This document shows, in pieces, positions 1 to 9,220 of a stretch of DNA of 64,000 nt. Each line of letters begins with the position of its first letter. Position 1 is the stretch's first letter. The DNA is from Vibrio cincinnatiensis DSM 19608 (GTDB taxonomy: Bacteria; Pseudomonadota; Gammaproteobacteria; Enterobacterales; Vibrionaceae), in the NCBI RefSeq assembly GCF_900167345.1, contig NZ_FUXB01000005.1, positions 124,001 to 188,000 of the forward strand, given 5' to 3'. The position numbers and the translations under genes are program-made. A model generated the notes under the pieces. The model was not told the origin of the DNA. It searched no databases and worked only from the letters and a program-made list of their open reading frames with translations.

Positions 1-2
1 TG

Positions 3-1937
3 CTCGTGCGCACAGGAAGTGAAGGTCGCTTGATTCAACAAGCTTTGGCACAACAAGGCATTGCAAGCGTGTATCTTTCGAATCGAGACAGTGTTTTTAC
101 CAGTGCGGTTGCCGCTGATCTCCAGCGATTGTTGCAGGCCGCTTTGCATCCTGAAGATGAAAAAGCGCTACGCAGTGCACTCGCTTCACCTCTTTTTGCT
201 CTGAATGCGGCTCAGTTGGATTTGCTCAATAATGATGAGAATGAGTGGGAAGCGGTACAAAATGAATTTAAGCATTATCGCAAACTCTGGCAAGAGCGCG
301 GAGTGTTGCCGATGCTGCGAGCGGTATTAAGCATGAGACATGTTGCAGAGCGCTGGCTTGCTGAGCCCAATGGTGAACGGCAATTAACGGACTTTATGCA
401 TTTGAGTGAATTATTGCAACAAGCCACCCAAACGCTCGAAAGTGATCATGGTTTATTGCGCTGGTTTGCTCAGTCAATGGTTGATGCTCAAGCGGGGAGT
501 AGCAGTGACGATGCCATGTTGCGTCTTGAATCTGAGCGAAATTTGGTGCAAATCGTCACAATTCATAAATCGAAAGGGCTTGAATATGACTTGGTCTTTT
601 TACCTTTTGTGCTGAACTATCGGGAGGCGCAAGAAGGAAAATATTACGATGTTGCTAGTGGTCAAACTCTACTGGATATTATGGGTAGTGATAGCGCTTT
701 ACAGCAAGCAGATAAAGAACGGTTAGCAGAAGATTTACGCTTAATTTATGTGGCGTTAACTCGTGCCGTTTATGGCTGTTTTATCGGTGTTGCACCGCTG
801 CGTAACGGGCGCTCAACCCAAGAGCCAACCGGTGTACATTTAAGCGCTTTAGGTTATCTGCTGCAAAACGGTCAACAAGGTGATATAGCACTGCTGACTC
901 AGGCTTTGTCTCAGCAAGCGGCGCTGAGTTCGGTTATCGTCACCGAACCGCCAGAGCTGTTGCCAGAACCCTTTACCCCCTTACAAACGTCACAGCCTGA
1001 GCTGAGCGCCAAAACATTACAGCATTCCATAGACCGTGCATGGCGAGTGACCAGTTATTCTGGACTTGTTAAGCAAGGTGGACATCCACAAGAGAGTACG
1101 CTTGAACTGGTGGGATTTGATCTTGATTCAGCCGGTGAGCATGATGAATCGTTCGCTTCTGATGAGTTGGAACGCTCGATTTTTACCTTTCCTCGTGGTG
1201 CCACGCCGGGCACCTTTTTGCATGCACTGTTTGAAGAGGTCGAGTTTACTGAGTCTGTGTACAGTGAGAAAAATCAAACGACCATTGAAACCTTAATGGA
1301 ACGCCATCAAGTGGATTTCGAGTGGCTAGAGGTATTGCAAAAGATGGTTGAAACTGTGCTCAGCACACCGTTGAATGGTCAATCATTACGCTTGAATCAA
1401 ATCGATCCAGAGCGGCGTTTAACAGAGATGGAGTTTCTCCTACCGATAGAGCTATTAACCGCTCCTGAGCTCAATCGAATTGGCCATCGTTATGATCCAC
1501 TGTCTGCCAAAGCCGGAGAACTTGGATTTTATCCGGTTCAAGGGATGCTCAAAGGGTTTATTGATTTAGTGTTTGAACATCAAGGGCACTATTACCTCTT
1601 AGACTGGAAATCAAACCATTTAGGAGATGATCGACTAGCCTATCAAGGTGAGCAACTCAGCCGAGCCATGGTTGAACATCGCTATGATCTGCAATACCAA
1701 TTATATACGTTAGCGTTACACCGATTTTTAAGTAGCCGATTGGATAATTACGATTATCAGCAACATTTTGGTGGTGTCTATTACCTATTTTTACGGGGCA
1801 TGGATGGACAATCTCAGAGTGGGGTGTTTCATGCTAAGCCAAAGGTTGAATTCATTCAGGCTTTAGACCGATTGATCGATGGACAACCCGCTTTGCCTCC
1901 GAGAAGTGAGCTTGGGCAGATGGAGTTTGATTTATGA
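3..1937 (+). CDS. recB: RecBCD enzyme subunit RecB, C-terminal part (5' truncated)
   Basis: This is the beta subunit of exodeoxyribonuclease V, the helicase-nuclease that resects double-strand breaks in the cytoplasm. The frame is open from base 3 and the gene begins before the window; the roughly 645 codons seen are a little over half of a usual RecB of about 1200 residues. The SF1 helicase motif VTIHKSKGLEY lies at fragment residues 184-194 and is followed by a motif VI-like RLIYVALTRA. The C-terminal nuclease domain shows GTFLHALFEE, GFIDLVFE and the catalytic DWKSN near residue 534, then YDLQYQLYTLAL. The stop overlaps the recD start as ATGA, so the two are translationally coupled; recC is expected upstream. 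Confidence 0.97.
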   Translation, partial: LVRTGSEGRLIQQALAQQGIASVYLSNRDSVFTSAVAADLQRLLQAALHPEDEKALRSALASPLFALNAAQLDLLNNDENEWEAVQNEFKHYRKLWQERGVLPMLRAVLSMRHVAERWLAEPNGERQLTDFMHLSELLQQATQTLESDHGLLRWFAQSMVDAQAGSSSDDAMLRLESERNLVQIVTIHKSKGLEYDLVFLPFVLNYREAQEGKYYDVASGQTLLDIMGSDSALQQADKERLAEDLRLIYVALTRAVYGCFIGVAPLRNGRSTQEPTGVHLSALGYLLQNGQQGDIALLTQALSQQAALSSVIVTEPPELLPEPFTPLQTSQPELSAKTLQHSIDRAWRVTSYSGLVKQGGHPQESTLELVGFDLDSAGEHDESFASDELERSIFTFPRGATPGTFLHALFEEVEFTESVYSEKNQTTIETLMERHQVDFEWLEVLQKMVETVLSTPLNGQSLRLNQIDPERRLTEMEFLLPIELLTAPELNRIGHRYDPLSAKAGELGFYPVQGMLKGFIDLVFEHQGHYYLLDWKSNHLGDDRLAYQGEQLSRAMVEHRYDLQYQLYTLALHRFLSSRLDNYDYQQHFGGVYYLFLRGMDGQSQSGVFHAKPKVEFIQALDRLIDGQPALPPRSELGQMEFDL

Positions 1938-4066
1938 TAGAGCAGCAATCGATTCAATTAGCACAACTGGCGAAGCAAGGGGTATTGCGCCAGCTCGATT
2001 ATCAATTTGCTCAATTTATGCTGGGGTGTGCGAAAGAGTTGGCTTTATCCAGCCAGCAGCAACAACTGTTATTGCTGATCAGTGCGGCGATCAGTGCCGA
2101 ATTGGGACGAGGGCATATTTGTCTGCCTTTGTTTGATGAACAAGGGCAGAAAATAGAGCTAGCCAGTAAGCTTGGGCTGAATGGGGAATCGGGCTTAGCG
2201 GTTAATGTTTTATGGCATTCCGTTAACTGGCAAGAACTGGTAACACAGTGTCCATTGATCAGCGAAGACAGTCATTCCGTTCCGCTAATTTTCGATGGGC
2301 AGCGCTTATATCTGCACCGTTACTGGCAGTATGAGGTCACGCTGGCGAAACATTTACAACGCTTTGGGACACCCATGAGCTTAAAGCTTCCTATAGTCCA
2401 AAATCTCAAACAACACTTAGATGAACTATTTGCTCGAAACTACGCGGATCTCTTTGCTGCTTTACAGCAGGAGCACGATTCTCCTGTTGCCCGTCAACGT
2501 TTAGTGTGTGATGGGTTAGATGTGGTGGAAGAAGAGAAGCTTGATTGGCCAGCCATTGACGCAGTACTGGTTCAGGCCAAAAAAGCCAATGATCTAATGG
2601 TATTGGATGAGTTAGTCGCAGAGCGTTACTGTTTAAATTGGCAGAAGGTAGCAGCAGCCATCGCCCTGACTCGCCGCTTTGCGGTGATCTCCGGTGGGCC
2701 GGGAACAGGAAAAACGACTACGGTTACCAAGTTACTTGCCGCTCTGATGCTTCAAGCTCAGCAACAAGGACAAACCCCGTTGGTTAAACTGGTTGCTCCA
2801 ACGGGTAAAGCTGCGGCTCGGCTAACCGAATCGATTGGGCAAGCGATCGCTAAGTTAGCCATTGATCCCAGCTTGAAAGCGAGCATTCCTACCGAGTCAA
2901 GCACGCTACACCGGTTGCTTGGCGCTATCCCAAACAGCGCTGAATTTCGTCACCATAGTAAAAACCCGCTGCATTTGGATATTTTAGTGGTAGACGAAGC
3001 GTCCATGGTTGATTTACCCATGATGAGCAAGTTAGTCGAAGCCTTGCCTGCTCATGCTCAACTCATTTTGCTGGGGGATAAAGATCAACTCGCCTCTGTC
3101 GAGGCGGGAGCCGTGTTGGGGGATATTTGCCGATTTTTATCACAAGGGTACTCTCCTTCACAGCGCCAATTATTGGCAGAGCTCACCGGATTTAGTTGCT
3201 TAACTTCTTATTCTACGCGAGCGGTTACGAATCCTTTGGCCGACTGCCTATGTATGCTACAAAAAAGCTACCGTTTCGATGCCCGTTCTGGGATAGGGCA
3301 ACTGGCCAAAGCGATCAACCGTGGTGATGAGGCAAAACTCCATCAGGTCTGGCAGCAAGGGTTTACGGATATTGAGCATTTTCCGATTTCCAGCGAACAC
3401 TACCAACATTTATTACAGACCTTAGTGAGCGCTTATTCTGGCTATTTACAGCGAATAAAGCTTGTACTTCATGATGAGTTCGAACAACCCGAATCAATGG
3501 CGAGCAAAGCGCGAGCGATTTTAAAAGAATTTGGCCGCTGCCGATTATTATGCGCTGTGCGGGAAGGCGATTTTGGTGTGCAAGGTTTGAACTTACGGGT
3601 TGAACGAGCATTGGCAGCAAGAAAGCTGATTAAATCCCAAGATGAACAATGGTATGCAGGGCGACCTGTTATGGTTAGCCAAAATGATCATTCCCTTGGG
3701 TTGTATAACGGCGATATTGGTATTTGCTTGCCCGATGAAAATGATCCTGATCGGCGGCTAAAAGTCTATTTTGAGTTACCGGATGGCCAGATAAAAACGG
3801 TGTTACCGAGCCGAGTTCCCGCTCATGAAACCGCGTATGCCATGACTATCCATAAATCACAAGGCAGTGAATTTGATTTTACCTTATTGATTCTACCGCC
3901 AGATTTTAGCCCAATCATGACTCGAGAGTTGATTTATACGGGAGTTACACGTGCCAAACAGCGTCTTGCACTGTATGCCGATATGGCGGTATTAAAACGG
4001 AGTATCACAGTGAAAACTGAGCGAGCCAGTGGGTTGGTTGAGCGGTTAACGTGTGTGGAAGATTAA
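1934..4066 (+). CDS. recD: RecBCD enzyme subunit RecD
   Basis: RecD is the alpha subunit of exodeoxyribonuclease V, the faster 5'-3' SF1B helicase motor that works with RecB and RecC. The Walker A motif GGPGTGKTTT lies near residue 255, the Walker B-like DILVVDEASMVD near 350, and the C-terminal motifs AMTIHKSQGSEF and IYTGVTRAKQRL near 635-675. The protein is 710 residues, longer than the about 608 I remember for E. coli; some of the extra length falls between the DEAS motif and the C-terminal helicase half. It starts inside the recB stop codon (ATGA). No clear intrinsic terminator follows the stop at 4066. Confidence 0.97.
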   Translation: MIEQQSIQLAQLAKQGVLRQLDYQFAQFMLGCAKELALSSQQQQLLLLISAAISAELGRGHICLPLFDEQGQKIELASKLGLNGESGLAVNVLWHSVNWQELVTQCPLISEDSHSVPLIFDGQRLYLHRYWQYEVTLAKHLQRFGTPMSLKLPIVQNLKQHLDELFARNYADLFAALQQEHDSPVARQRLVCDGLDVVEEEKLDWPAIDAVLVQAKKANDLMVLDELVAERYCLNWQKVAAAIALTRRFAVISGGPGTGKTTTVTKLLAALMLQAQQQGQTPLVKLVAPTGKAAARLTESIGQAIAKLAIDPSLKASIPTESSTLHRLLGAIPNSAEFRHHSKNPLHLDILVVDEASMVDLPMMSKLVEALPAHAQLILLGDKDQLASVEAGAVLGDICRFLSQGYSPSQRQLLAELTGFSCLTSYSTRAVTNPLADCLCMLQKSYRFDARSGIGQLAKAINRGDEAKLHQVWQQGFTDIEHFPISSEHYQHLLQTLVSAYSGYLQRIKLVLHDEFEQPESMASKARAILKEFGRCRLLCAVREGDFGVQGLNLRVERALAARKLIKSQDEQWYAGRPVMVSQNDHSLGLYNGDIGICLPDENDPDRRLKVYFELPDGQIKTVLPSRVPAHETAYAMTIHKSQGSEFDFTLLILPPDFSPIMTRELIYTGVTRAKQRLALYADMAVLKRSITVKTERASGLVERLTCVED

Positions 4067-4104
4067 TGAGAAATTTACCATCCTTGGCCGATTAGGGTGG
4101 CTAA

Positions 4105-4287
4105 TTATGCTTGTAGAGCCTTGGTAAAGGTAATATTTCGAATTTTATAGCGCTCTTTTGATTCAAGCAGAAATCGGCGTAAATTCTCACACACAGGAAA
4201 AACGCAGTGGACATCCAGACCTTCTAGAAACTGGTTATCCGCCATATCCCAAAAGCTCTGTAGTGAATTACAAATAACGGTTTTCAT
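4105..4287 (-). CDS. small hypothetical protein, 60 residues
   Basis: I do not recognise a function. The open frame extends to 4329, but the ATG at 4287 is the better start: AAGAG lies about 10 bases upstream and the protein then begins MKTVICNSLQSFWDMAD. The product is soluble-looking, with no signal peptide or membrane segment, three cysteines in the first 43 residues and a basic C-terminus. It sits alone on the minus strand between convergent recD and co-directional argA, 38 bp from the recD stop. I have an unverified memory of similar short ORFs beside argA in other vibrios, which is why I list it as a gene and not as noise. Confidence 0.55.
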   Translation of the reverse strand: MKTVICNSLQSFWDMADNQFLEGLDVHCVFPVCENLRRFLLESKERYKIRNITFTKALQA

Positions 4288-4687
4288 CAATAAAATGCTC
4301 TTAGTTACTGATACGAGTAGTAAAAGCAATCCGTGCGAGGTCTAAACTATTCATTTAGACAGACTATTCATCTCTTCATGGTGCAGCAACGGTGGCTCTA
4401 TCAGAGAGACGAAATGGGTCTCTGTGAGGCTGTGCCTTATGGATGAATAAGGTATCCTATCCTGTGTGAAAAAGTAGATCTAAATCACAGTTGTGCGAAT
4501 TTTACACAGTTGCATAAGCATTGCAAGTGATTATTTTCTATACAGCGAAATCTAGAGTGTCCTGCTTTTTCTCCCCGCTTTTGGATGTTTTATATTCACA
4601 TTTCTTCCGTTTTTTCTCATGGCTTTTGGCATTTTCCCCTAAAAGTCAGTCACTATTTAGGGGAGGTGTGAGCCTGAGAAATAGGGG
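4288..4687. other. 400-bp gene-free stretch between argA and the 60-residue ORF
   Basis: It has no plausible ORF but is rich in inverted repeats. A 21-bp palindrome with 7-bp arms (GTCTAAA/TTTAGAC) lies at 4340-4360, just upstream of the small minus-strand gene, and the 9-mer ACTATTCAT found in it recurs at 4363-4371. A hairpin with arms 4402-4410 and 4418-4426 follows (8 of 9 pairs). Arms CCCCTAAA/TTTAGGGG at 4636-4643 and 4656-4663 lie just past the argA stop; neither strand has a U-run after them, so this is not a classical terminator. The rest is AT-rich with no feature I can name. Confidence 0.5.
4340..4360. promoter_or_regulatory. operator-like palindrome upstream of the 60-residue ORF
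   Basis: Perfect 7-bp arms GTCTAAA and TTTAGAC flank a 7-bp AT-rich centre. It lies 53-73 bp upstream of the ATG at 4287 on the minus strand, where a repressor could cover a promoter. No known binding motif was recognised. Confidence 0.3.
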
Positions 4688-6022
4688 TTAGATAGATAAT
4701 ATTAAGATCTTCGAACGACGTTGATAATTGTAGAGGCTCTGTTTTGCCATCGGGAGGCGATCCACACCCACTTCAATGAACCCTTGTTCTCTAAACCAGT
4801 GTAAGCTGTGAGTGGTTAATACGAATAAATGGCGGATGCCCATCTGCTTGGCCTGCGTTTTCATATGATTGAGCAACAATAGGCCACGATTCCCATCTCG
4901 ATATTCAGGATGAATAGCCACACATGCCATTTCCGCCATACCTTCTTCGGAATAAGGGTAGAGGGCTGCACAGCCAATCAATAAGCTGTCTTTTTCAATA
5001 ATGGTAAATTTATGGATCTCTTGTTCTAATTGTTCGCGGGAGCGGCGAACTAAAATACCTTGCTCTTCCAGCGGGCGAATTAAATCAAAAATCCCCCCAA
5101 TGTCATCAATCTGAGCTTGGCGAACTTGCTCTGCACTCGCCATGACAATTTGTGTTCCGATGCCATCAAAAGAAAACAGTTCTTGAATTAAAGCGCCATC
5201 TTCTTTGTAGCTGATCAAATGGCTACGAGGAACTCCCGCTCGACAAGCCACAACAGCGGCACGTAAAAAACGCAGGGTACCCGTTGAGTCATCGTTACTG
5301 TCCATGGTGGACTCTAACCTATCCACCAACGCTTCGACTTCGGTTGGAAACAGTTCGGCGATAGCGTTTCCCCGCTCATCGATAATGCCTTGTTCGGAAC
5401 AAAAACCAATGAGCTTATCGGCTTTTAACCGAATCGCAACTTGGGTTGCCACTTCTTCAGAAAGAAGGTTGAAGCATTCACCAGTCACTGAGCTGGCGAT
5501 GGGGCCGAGTAATACGATAGAGCCTTGATCGAGAGTCTGGTTAATGCCTTCAATATCAATACGACGAATTCTACCGCTATGACAATAATCGATACCATCG
5601 TCCACCCCTAGCGGTTGAGAGATAACAAAATTACCACTCACTACATTGAGCTGGGTTCCTGCCATTGGTGTATTATTTAAGCTCATAGAAAGCCGAGCGG
5701 TGATAGCCAGTTGTAGCTGTCCTGCGGCTTGCATCACTAAACTGAGGGCTTCTTCATCCGTTATTCGGATCCCTTTGTGGTAAGGTGTGGTCCGTTGCTG
5801 TGTAGCTAAAATCTGATTAATTTGTGGGCGTGCGCCGTGAACGAGAACTATTTTGACGCCAAGGCTATGCAGGAGCGCAAGATCACTAATAATATTGGCA
5901 AAATTTTTATCGGCAATCGCTTCGCCACCTATCATGACCACCATGATTTTTCCGCGATGAGCGTTGACGTAAGGAGCGGATTGTCTAAATCCTTTGACAA
6001 GAGCAGTACTGCGAATTTTCAC
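4688..6022 (-). CDS. argA: N-acetylglutamate synthase (amino-acid N-acetyltransferase)
   Basis: ArgA catalyses the first step of arginine synthesis, acetyl-CoA plus glutamate giving N-acetylglutamate, in the cytoplasm. The 444-residue length matches the classical enzyme. Residues 1 to about 295 form an amino acid kinase-like domain ([19 protein letters not shown]) that normally binds arginine for feedback inhibition; the rest is a GNAT acetyltransferase domain ([15 protein letters not shown] for acetyl-CoA, ending in a [11 protein letters not shown] tail). The start is GTG at 6022 with AAGG two bases upstream, so the exact start is less certain. The gene is monocistronic by context and has a good ARG box at 6059-6076, implying repression by arginine-bound ArgR. 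Confidence 0.96.
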   Translation of the reverse strand: MKIRSTALVKGFRQSAPYVNAHRGKIMVVMIGGEAIADKNFANIISDLALLHSLGVKIVLVHGARPQINQILATQQRTTPYHKGIRITDEEALSLVMQAAGQLQLAITARLSMSLNNTPMAGTQLNVVSGNFVISQPLGVDDGIDYCHSGRIRRIDIEGINQTLDQGSIVLLGPIASSVTGECFNLLSEEVATQVAIRLKADKLIGFCSEQGIIDERGNAIAELFPTEVEALVDRLESTMDSNDDSTGTLRFLRAAVVACRAGVPRSHLISYKEDGALIQELFSFDGIGTQIVMASAEQVRQAQIDDIGGIFDLIRPLEEQGILVRRSREQLEQEIHKFTIIEKDSLLIGCAALYPYSEEGMAEMACVAIHPEYRDGNRGLLLLNHMKTQAKQMGIRHLFVLTTHSLHWFREQGFIEVGVDRLPMAKQSLYNYQRRSKILILSI

Positions 6023-6058
6023 GACCTTACACTCGCTAATGTTTAAATATGTTCAAAT

Positions 6059-6076
6059 AATGACTTTTTATTCATA
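6059..6076. promoter_or_regulatory. ARG box (ArgR operator) for argA
   Basis: The 18-mer AATGACTTTTTATTCATA fits the ArgR consensus WNTGAATWWWWATTCANW at all but one specified position. It lies 37 bp upstream of the argA start. ArgR usually binds paired boxes 3 bp apart; the matching position 6038-6055 is a poor box (TG plus an AT-rich centre), so pairing is uncertain. Confidence 0.75.
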
Positions 6077-6192
6077 TTGATACAAGTTTTTTTTGCCTTT
6101 GGCAGAAATTTTTATTCCTATGTTTTATCCTTAATAGAAGGAAAGATAAATAGGGTTTGATGACGTTTTGAGAAAATATTCAAAGAGAAGAG

Positions 6193-6633
6193 ATGAAATT
6201 AAAATATAAAAACGCAGATCAATCGAACCAAGCTGGCCGGTTTCTGAGAAATAAATCGGTTGAACGGCTATTCATTGCGGGGGCATTAGTTGGCACCGTG
6301 ATTGCGATTTTACTTTATAGCCATTTATTTGGTCGACTGTCTGGGCAGTTTACACCGCCTAAGAGTACCATTTACGGAGTCTGGGTTGAGCAGAATGTGG
6401 CCCCCTATATGGCGCAAAGAATAGAAGTTCAGCCCAATGCGATCATTATCGATGGGCGAGTCGTCAGTACGAGCTATCAGTATAATGGCCGCTATCTTTC
6501 ATTTACCATTGCGGATCAGCCTTTCCAATATCAGATGCTCAATGAAGAGAATACGGAGATGAAGTTAATCTCTTCCAATCGCTATAACCCTATTTTCCAA
6601 TTGTCAGAAAAACATAAAAAAAACCTTCAGTAA
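6193..6633 (+). CDS. membrane-anchored protein of unknown function, DUF2850-like
   Basis: A 146-residue protein with a basic N-terminus, one transmembrane helix at about residues 27-48 (LFIAGALVGTVIAILLY) and a likely periplasmic C-terminal domain containing YGVWVEQNVAPY, IIDGRVVSTSYQYNG and a terminal basic stretch. It resembles what I remember as DUF2850, a family largely restricted to Vibrionaceae; the assignment is from memory. The start has AGAGAAGAG just upstream. It is followed 73 bp later by mltA on the same strand, but nothing links the functions beyond the shared envelope location. Confidence 0.7.
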   Translation: MKLKYKNADQSNQAGRFLRNKSVERLFIAGALVGTVIAILLYSHLFGRLSGQFTPPKSTIYGVWVEQNVAPYMAQRIEVQPNAIIIDGRVVSTSYQYNGRYLSFTIADQPFQYQMLNEENTEMKLISSNRYNPIFQLSEKHKKNLQ

Positions 6634-6706
6634 CGATTCTGTCATTGCTCTTCACTGAGGAGTTTGTCATCCTTTTCGCTCACACCCAATATGGATAGAA
6701 CTCTCA

Positions 6707-7810
6707 GTGATAAAACGTTTTTTTTCTTACGCTACTTTGGCGTTTTTATTTGGTTGTGCACAGCCAACGGATCGAGCGCAGCAGTATTTGGATGATGAAT
6801 TTCCACAAATTTTAAATAAAGTGGATTCTGTCGCTTCTAATTCTCCTCGTGATTTCAGTGCTTTTGCCGCACAAAGTGAACAAGTCGTGACTCGTTCTGC
6901 ATCTATGGCTGCCATTTATCAGTCATTGTATGAAAAGCTGAATGAATGGGTTTTGCAAAGTGGTGATCCGGCTGAGCTTGCCCAGTTTGGTATACAAACA
7001 GCACAGCTGGGAGGTGGTGATAAGCAAGGTAACGTGTTATTTACAGGGTATTTTTCTCCGGTGATGGAGCTTCGTCATACGCCAGATGAGGTTTTTCGTT
7101 ACCCCGTTTACGCATTACCTGAGTGTGACGTTGATTGCCCTACTCGAGCGGAAATCTACGCTGGTGCTTTGGATGGACAGGGGCTAGAGTTGGGCTATTC
7201 GGCCAATTTAATTGACCCCTTTATTATGGAAGTGCAAGGAAGTGGGTTTGTCCATTTTGAGGATGACGATACCTTAGAATATTTTGCTTATGCCGGAAAA
7301 AATAACCGAGCTTACGTCAGTATTGGCCGTATTTTAATTGAACGTGGTTTCGTTAAACGTGCCGATATGTCTTTAAAAGCGATTAAAGAATGGGTTCTTG
7401 CCAATGATGAAGCGACGGTGAAAGAGTTGTTAGAGCAGAATCCGTCTTATGTTTTTTTCCGTCCAAGTGCAGCCGCACCAGTGACGGGCAGTGCTGGGAT
7501 TCCATTATTACCGATGGCATCGGTTGCTGGTGACAGAACCCTATTCCCCATGGGCACGCCGATTTTAGCTGAAGTCCCTCTGTTGAATGCTGATGGCACT
7601 TGGTCTGGTGCTCATCAACTTAGGTTATTGATTGTGCTTGATACGGGCGGGGCGGTAAAACAGAATCACCTTGATCTTTACCATGGTATGGGGCCAAGGG
7701 CTGGAATAGAAGCGGGCCATTACAAGCATTTTGGCCGCGTGTGGAAATTAGGCTTAGACAATTCGCCCACTCAAGCGCCTTGGGCACTCTCTCCGGAAAA
7801 GAGAGAGTAG
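6707..7810 (+). CDS. mltA: membrane-bound lytic murein transglycosylase A
   Basis: MltA cleaves the MurNAc-GlcNAc bond of peptidoglycan to give 1,6-anhydro ends. The N-terminus is a lipoprotein signal with lipobox LFGC (Cys17) and Ala at +2, predicting an outer membrane lipoprotein facing the periplasm. The MltA domain is clear: GNVLFTGYFSPVMELR, PFIMEVQGSG, then the 3D domain with the catalytic Asp in LDTGGAVKQNHLDLYHG and GHYKHFGRVW. The length of 367 residues is normal. The start is GTG at 6707; the ATG at 6691 is out of frame. A strong terminator follows at 7834-7866. Confidence 0.96.
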   Translation: MIKRFFSYATLAFLFGCAQPTDRAQQYLDDEFPQILNKVDSVASNSPRDFSAFAAQSEQVVTRSASMAAIYQSLYEKLNEWVLQSGDPAELAQFGIQTAQLGGGDKQGNVLFTGYFSPVMELRHTPDEVFRYPVYALPECDVDCPTRAEIYAGALDGQGLELGYSANLIDPFIMEVQGSGFVHFEDDDTLEYFAYAGKNNRAYVSIGRILIERGFVKRADMSLKAIKEWVLANDEATVKELLEQNPSYVFFRPSAAAPVTGSAGIPLLPMASVAGDRTLFPMGTPILAEVPLLNADGTWSGAHQLRLLIVLDTGGAVKQNHLDLYHGMGPRAGIEAGHYKHFGRVWKLGLDNSPTQAPWALSPEKRE

Positions 7811-7833
7811 TTTGCGAAACTAGACTTTTGAGT

Positions 7834-7866
7834 AAAGAGTGCGTATAAATCGCACTCTTTCTTTTT
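7834..7866 (+). terminator. intrinsic terminator after mltA
   Basis: A perfect 10-bp stem (AAAGAGTGCG at 7834-7843 with 7851-7860), 7-base loop, then CTTTTT. It separates mltA from tcdA. Confidence 0.9.
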
Positions 7867-7892
7867 GGCTTTTATAGTGGTGGAAGCTTGTT

Positions 7893-8702
7893 ATGCGTGA
7901 ACTTGATACGCCTGCCTCAGACAGTTATAACCAACGTTTTGGTGGAACCCGTCGCCTATATGGTCACAGTGAAGTGGAAATTTTACGTGCCGCGCATGTG
8001 TGTGTGATTGGCATTGGCGGGGTAGGTTCATGGGCCGTGGAAGCGCTCGCGCGCTCTGGTATCGGTGCATTAACCTTGATTGATATGGATGATGTGTGTG
8101 TCACTAACATCAACCGACAAATTCATGCCATGAACGGTACCGTCGGGCAGAGCAAAATTGAAGTGATGGCGGAGCGCGTTCAACGGATTAACCCGGATTG
8201 TCAAATCCATTTGATTGATGATTTTATCAGCCCTGACAATCAGCACCTCTATTTGAGTAAAGACTTTGATTACGTATTAGATGCGATTGATAGCTTACCG
8301 GCTAAAGCGTCGCTGCTGGCTTATTGCCGCAGTAATAAAATAAAAGTGATCACCGTCGGTGGCGCGGGCGGGCAGACGGATCCCACGCAAATTAAAGTGG
8401 CAGATTTAACCAAGACTATTCAAGATCCTTTGGCGAAAAAGCTCAAAGATCGTTTGCGTCGCCATCATCATTTCCCAACCAATCCGGCTCGTAAATTTGG
8501 CATTGAGTGCGTTTTTTCGACCGAACCGCTTAAATACCCTCAAGCGGATGGCTCGGTTTGTGCGGTAAAATCAACGGCAGAAGGTCCCAAACGTATGGAT
8601 TGTGCCAGTGGTTTTGGAGCCGCTACGGTGGTAACGGCTAGTTTTGGTTTTGTGGCGGTAGCTCGTATCATTGAGAAATTGATTCAAAAGCATTGCGCTT
8701 AA
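7893..8702 (+). CDS. tcdA: tRNA threonylcarbamoyladenosine dehydratase
   Basis: TcdA (CsdL) is an E1-like ATP-dependent enzyme that converts t6A37 of tRNA to its cyclic form. The adenylation fold shows in GIGGVGSWAVEALARSGIG near residues 40-58, the DMDDVCVTNINRQ segment and the DAIDSLPAK motif. At 269 residues it is full length. It is followed by csdE, with csdA convergent beyond it, the grouping expected from the E. coli CsdA-CsdE-TcdA sulfur relay. The ATG at 7893 is preceded by GGTGGAAG. The gap of 62 bp to csdE has no terminator, so the two may be co-transcribed. Confidence 0.96.
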   Translation: MRELDTPASDSYNQRFGGTRRLYGHSEVEILRAAHVCVIGIGGVGSWAVEALARSGIGALTLIDMDDVCVTNINRQIHAMNGTVGQSKIEVMAERVQRINPDCQIHLIDDFISPDNQHLYLSKDFDYVLDAIDSLPAKASLLAYCRSNKIKVITVGGAGGQTDPTQIKVADLTKTIQDPLAKKLKDRLRRHHHFPTNPARKFGIECVFSTEPLKYPQADGSVCAVKSTAEGPKRMDCASGFGAATVVTASFGFVAVARIIEKLIQKHCA

Positions 8703-8764
8703 TCGATTGAATTCTGCTTGTTTTTTATTATTAACCCGTTGATTTTTATCATTGGAGATAGACC

Positions 8765-9190
8765 ATGCTTTTTCCTTCCCACCCCTTTGGTTCTGAGATT
8801 ACCAGTGATGATGTCCTTGTTGTGATGCAGACCCAGCAAGGCTGGGAAGCGCGTTATCGACAATTGATTGTGTGGGGGAAGCAACTGCCTGTCATGCCTG
8901 AATCATTAAAGAGTGAGCAAGTGAGGGTGGCTGGGTGCGAAAGTCAGGTATGGTTAGTCAGTCAGGAGCAAGAGGGGGTATGGCATTTTTGTGCCGATTC
9001 GGATGCCCGTATTGTGCGTGGTCTGATCGCCTTATTGCTGGCTGCCTTTGAGGGAAAGACCAGAGAACAGATCCTCAGTTTTGATATTGAGGGTTATTTC
9101 TCTCAACTTGGCTTATTGGCTCATTTAAGCCCATCTCGGGGGAATGGTTTAAAAGCCATGACGGATAAAATCTTGCAAGATTTAAGATAA
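8765..9190 (+). CDS. csdE: cysteine desulfurase sulfur acceptor CsdE (SufE-like)
   Basis: CsdE accepts persulfide sulfur from CsdA and passes it on. The 141-residue protein is a SufE/CsdE-family domain with the acceptor cysteine in VAGCESQVW near residue 58 and the family pattern ARIVRGLIALLL and FSQLGLLAHLSPSRGNGL in the C-terminal half. GGAGATAG lies just upstream of the ATG. It faces csdA tail to tail with only 30 bp between the stop codons, so its partner is transcribed from the opposite strand. Confidence 0.94.
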   Translation: MLFPSHPFGSEITSDDVLVVMQTQQGWEARYRQLIVWGKQLPVMPESLKSEQVRVAGCESQVWLVSQEQEGVWHFCADSDARIVRGLIALLLAAFEGKTREQILSFDIEGYFSQLGLLAHLSPSRGNGLKAMTDKILQDLR

Positions 9191-9213
9191 GTCTTCCCTA
9201 CTAAATCTTGCAA
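9173..9213. terminator. inverted repeat between convergent csdE and csdA
   Basis: A perfect 12-bp inverted repeat (TTGCAAGATTTA at 9173-9184; complement at 9202-9213) with a 17-base loop spans the csdE stop codon. On the minus strand it is followed by GATTTTAT, so it could stop csdA transcripts; the U-run is weak. Confidence 0.5.
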
Positions 9214-9220
9214 AATCACT

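Noticed and set aside
4636..4663. CCCCTAAA/TTTAGGGG hairpin as the argA terminator
   Set aside because: There is no U-run on either strand after the stem; kept only as an inverted repeat.
4381..4680. Csr-type small RNA between recD and argA
   Set aside because: The region lacks the repeated GGA-bearing hairpins expected for CsrB-like RNAs on either strand.
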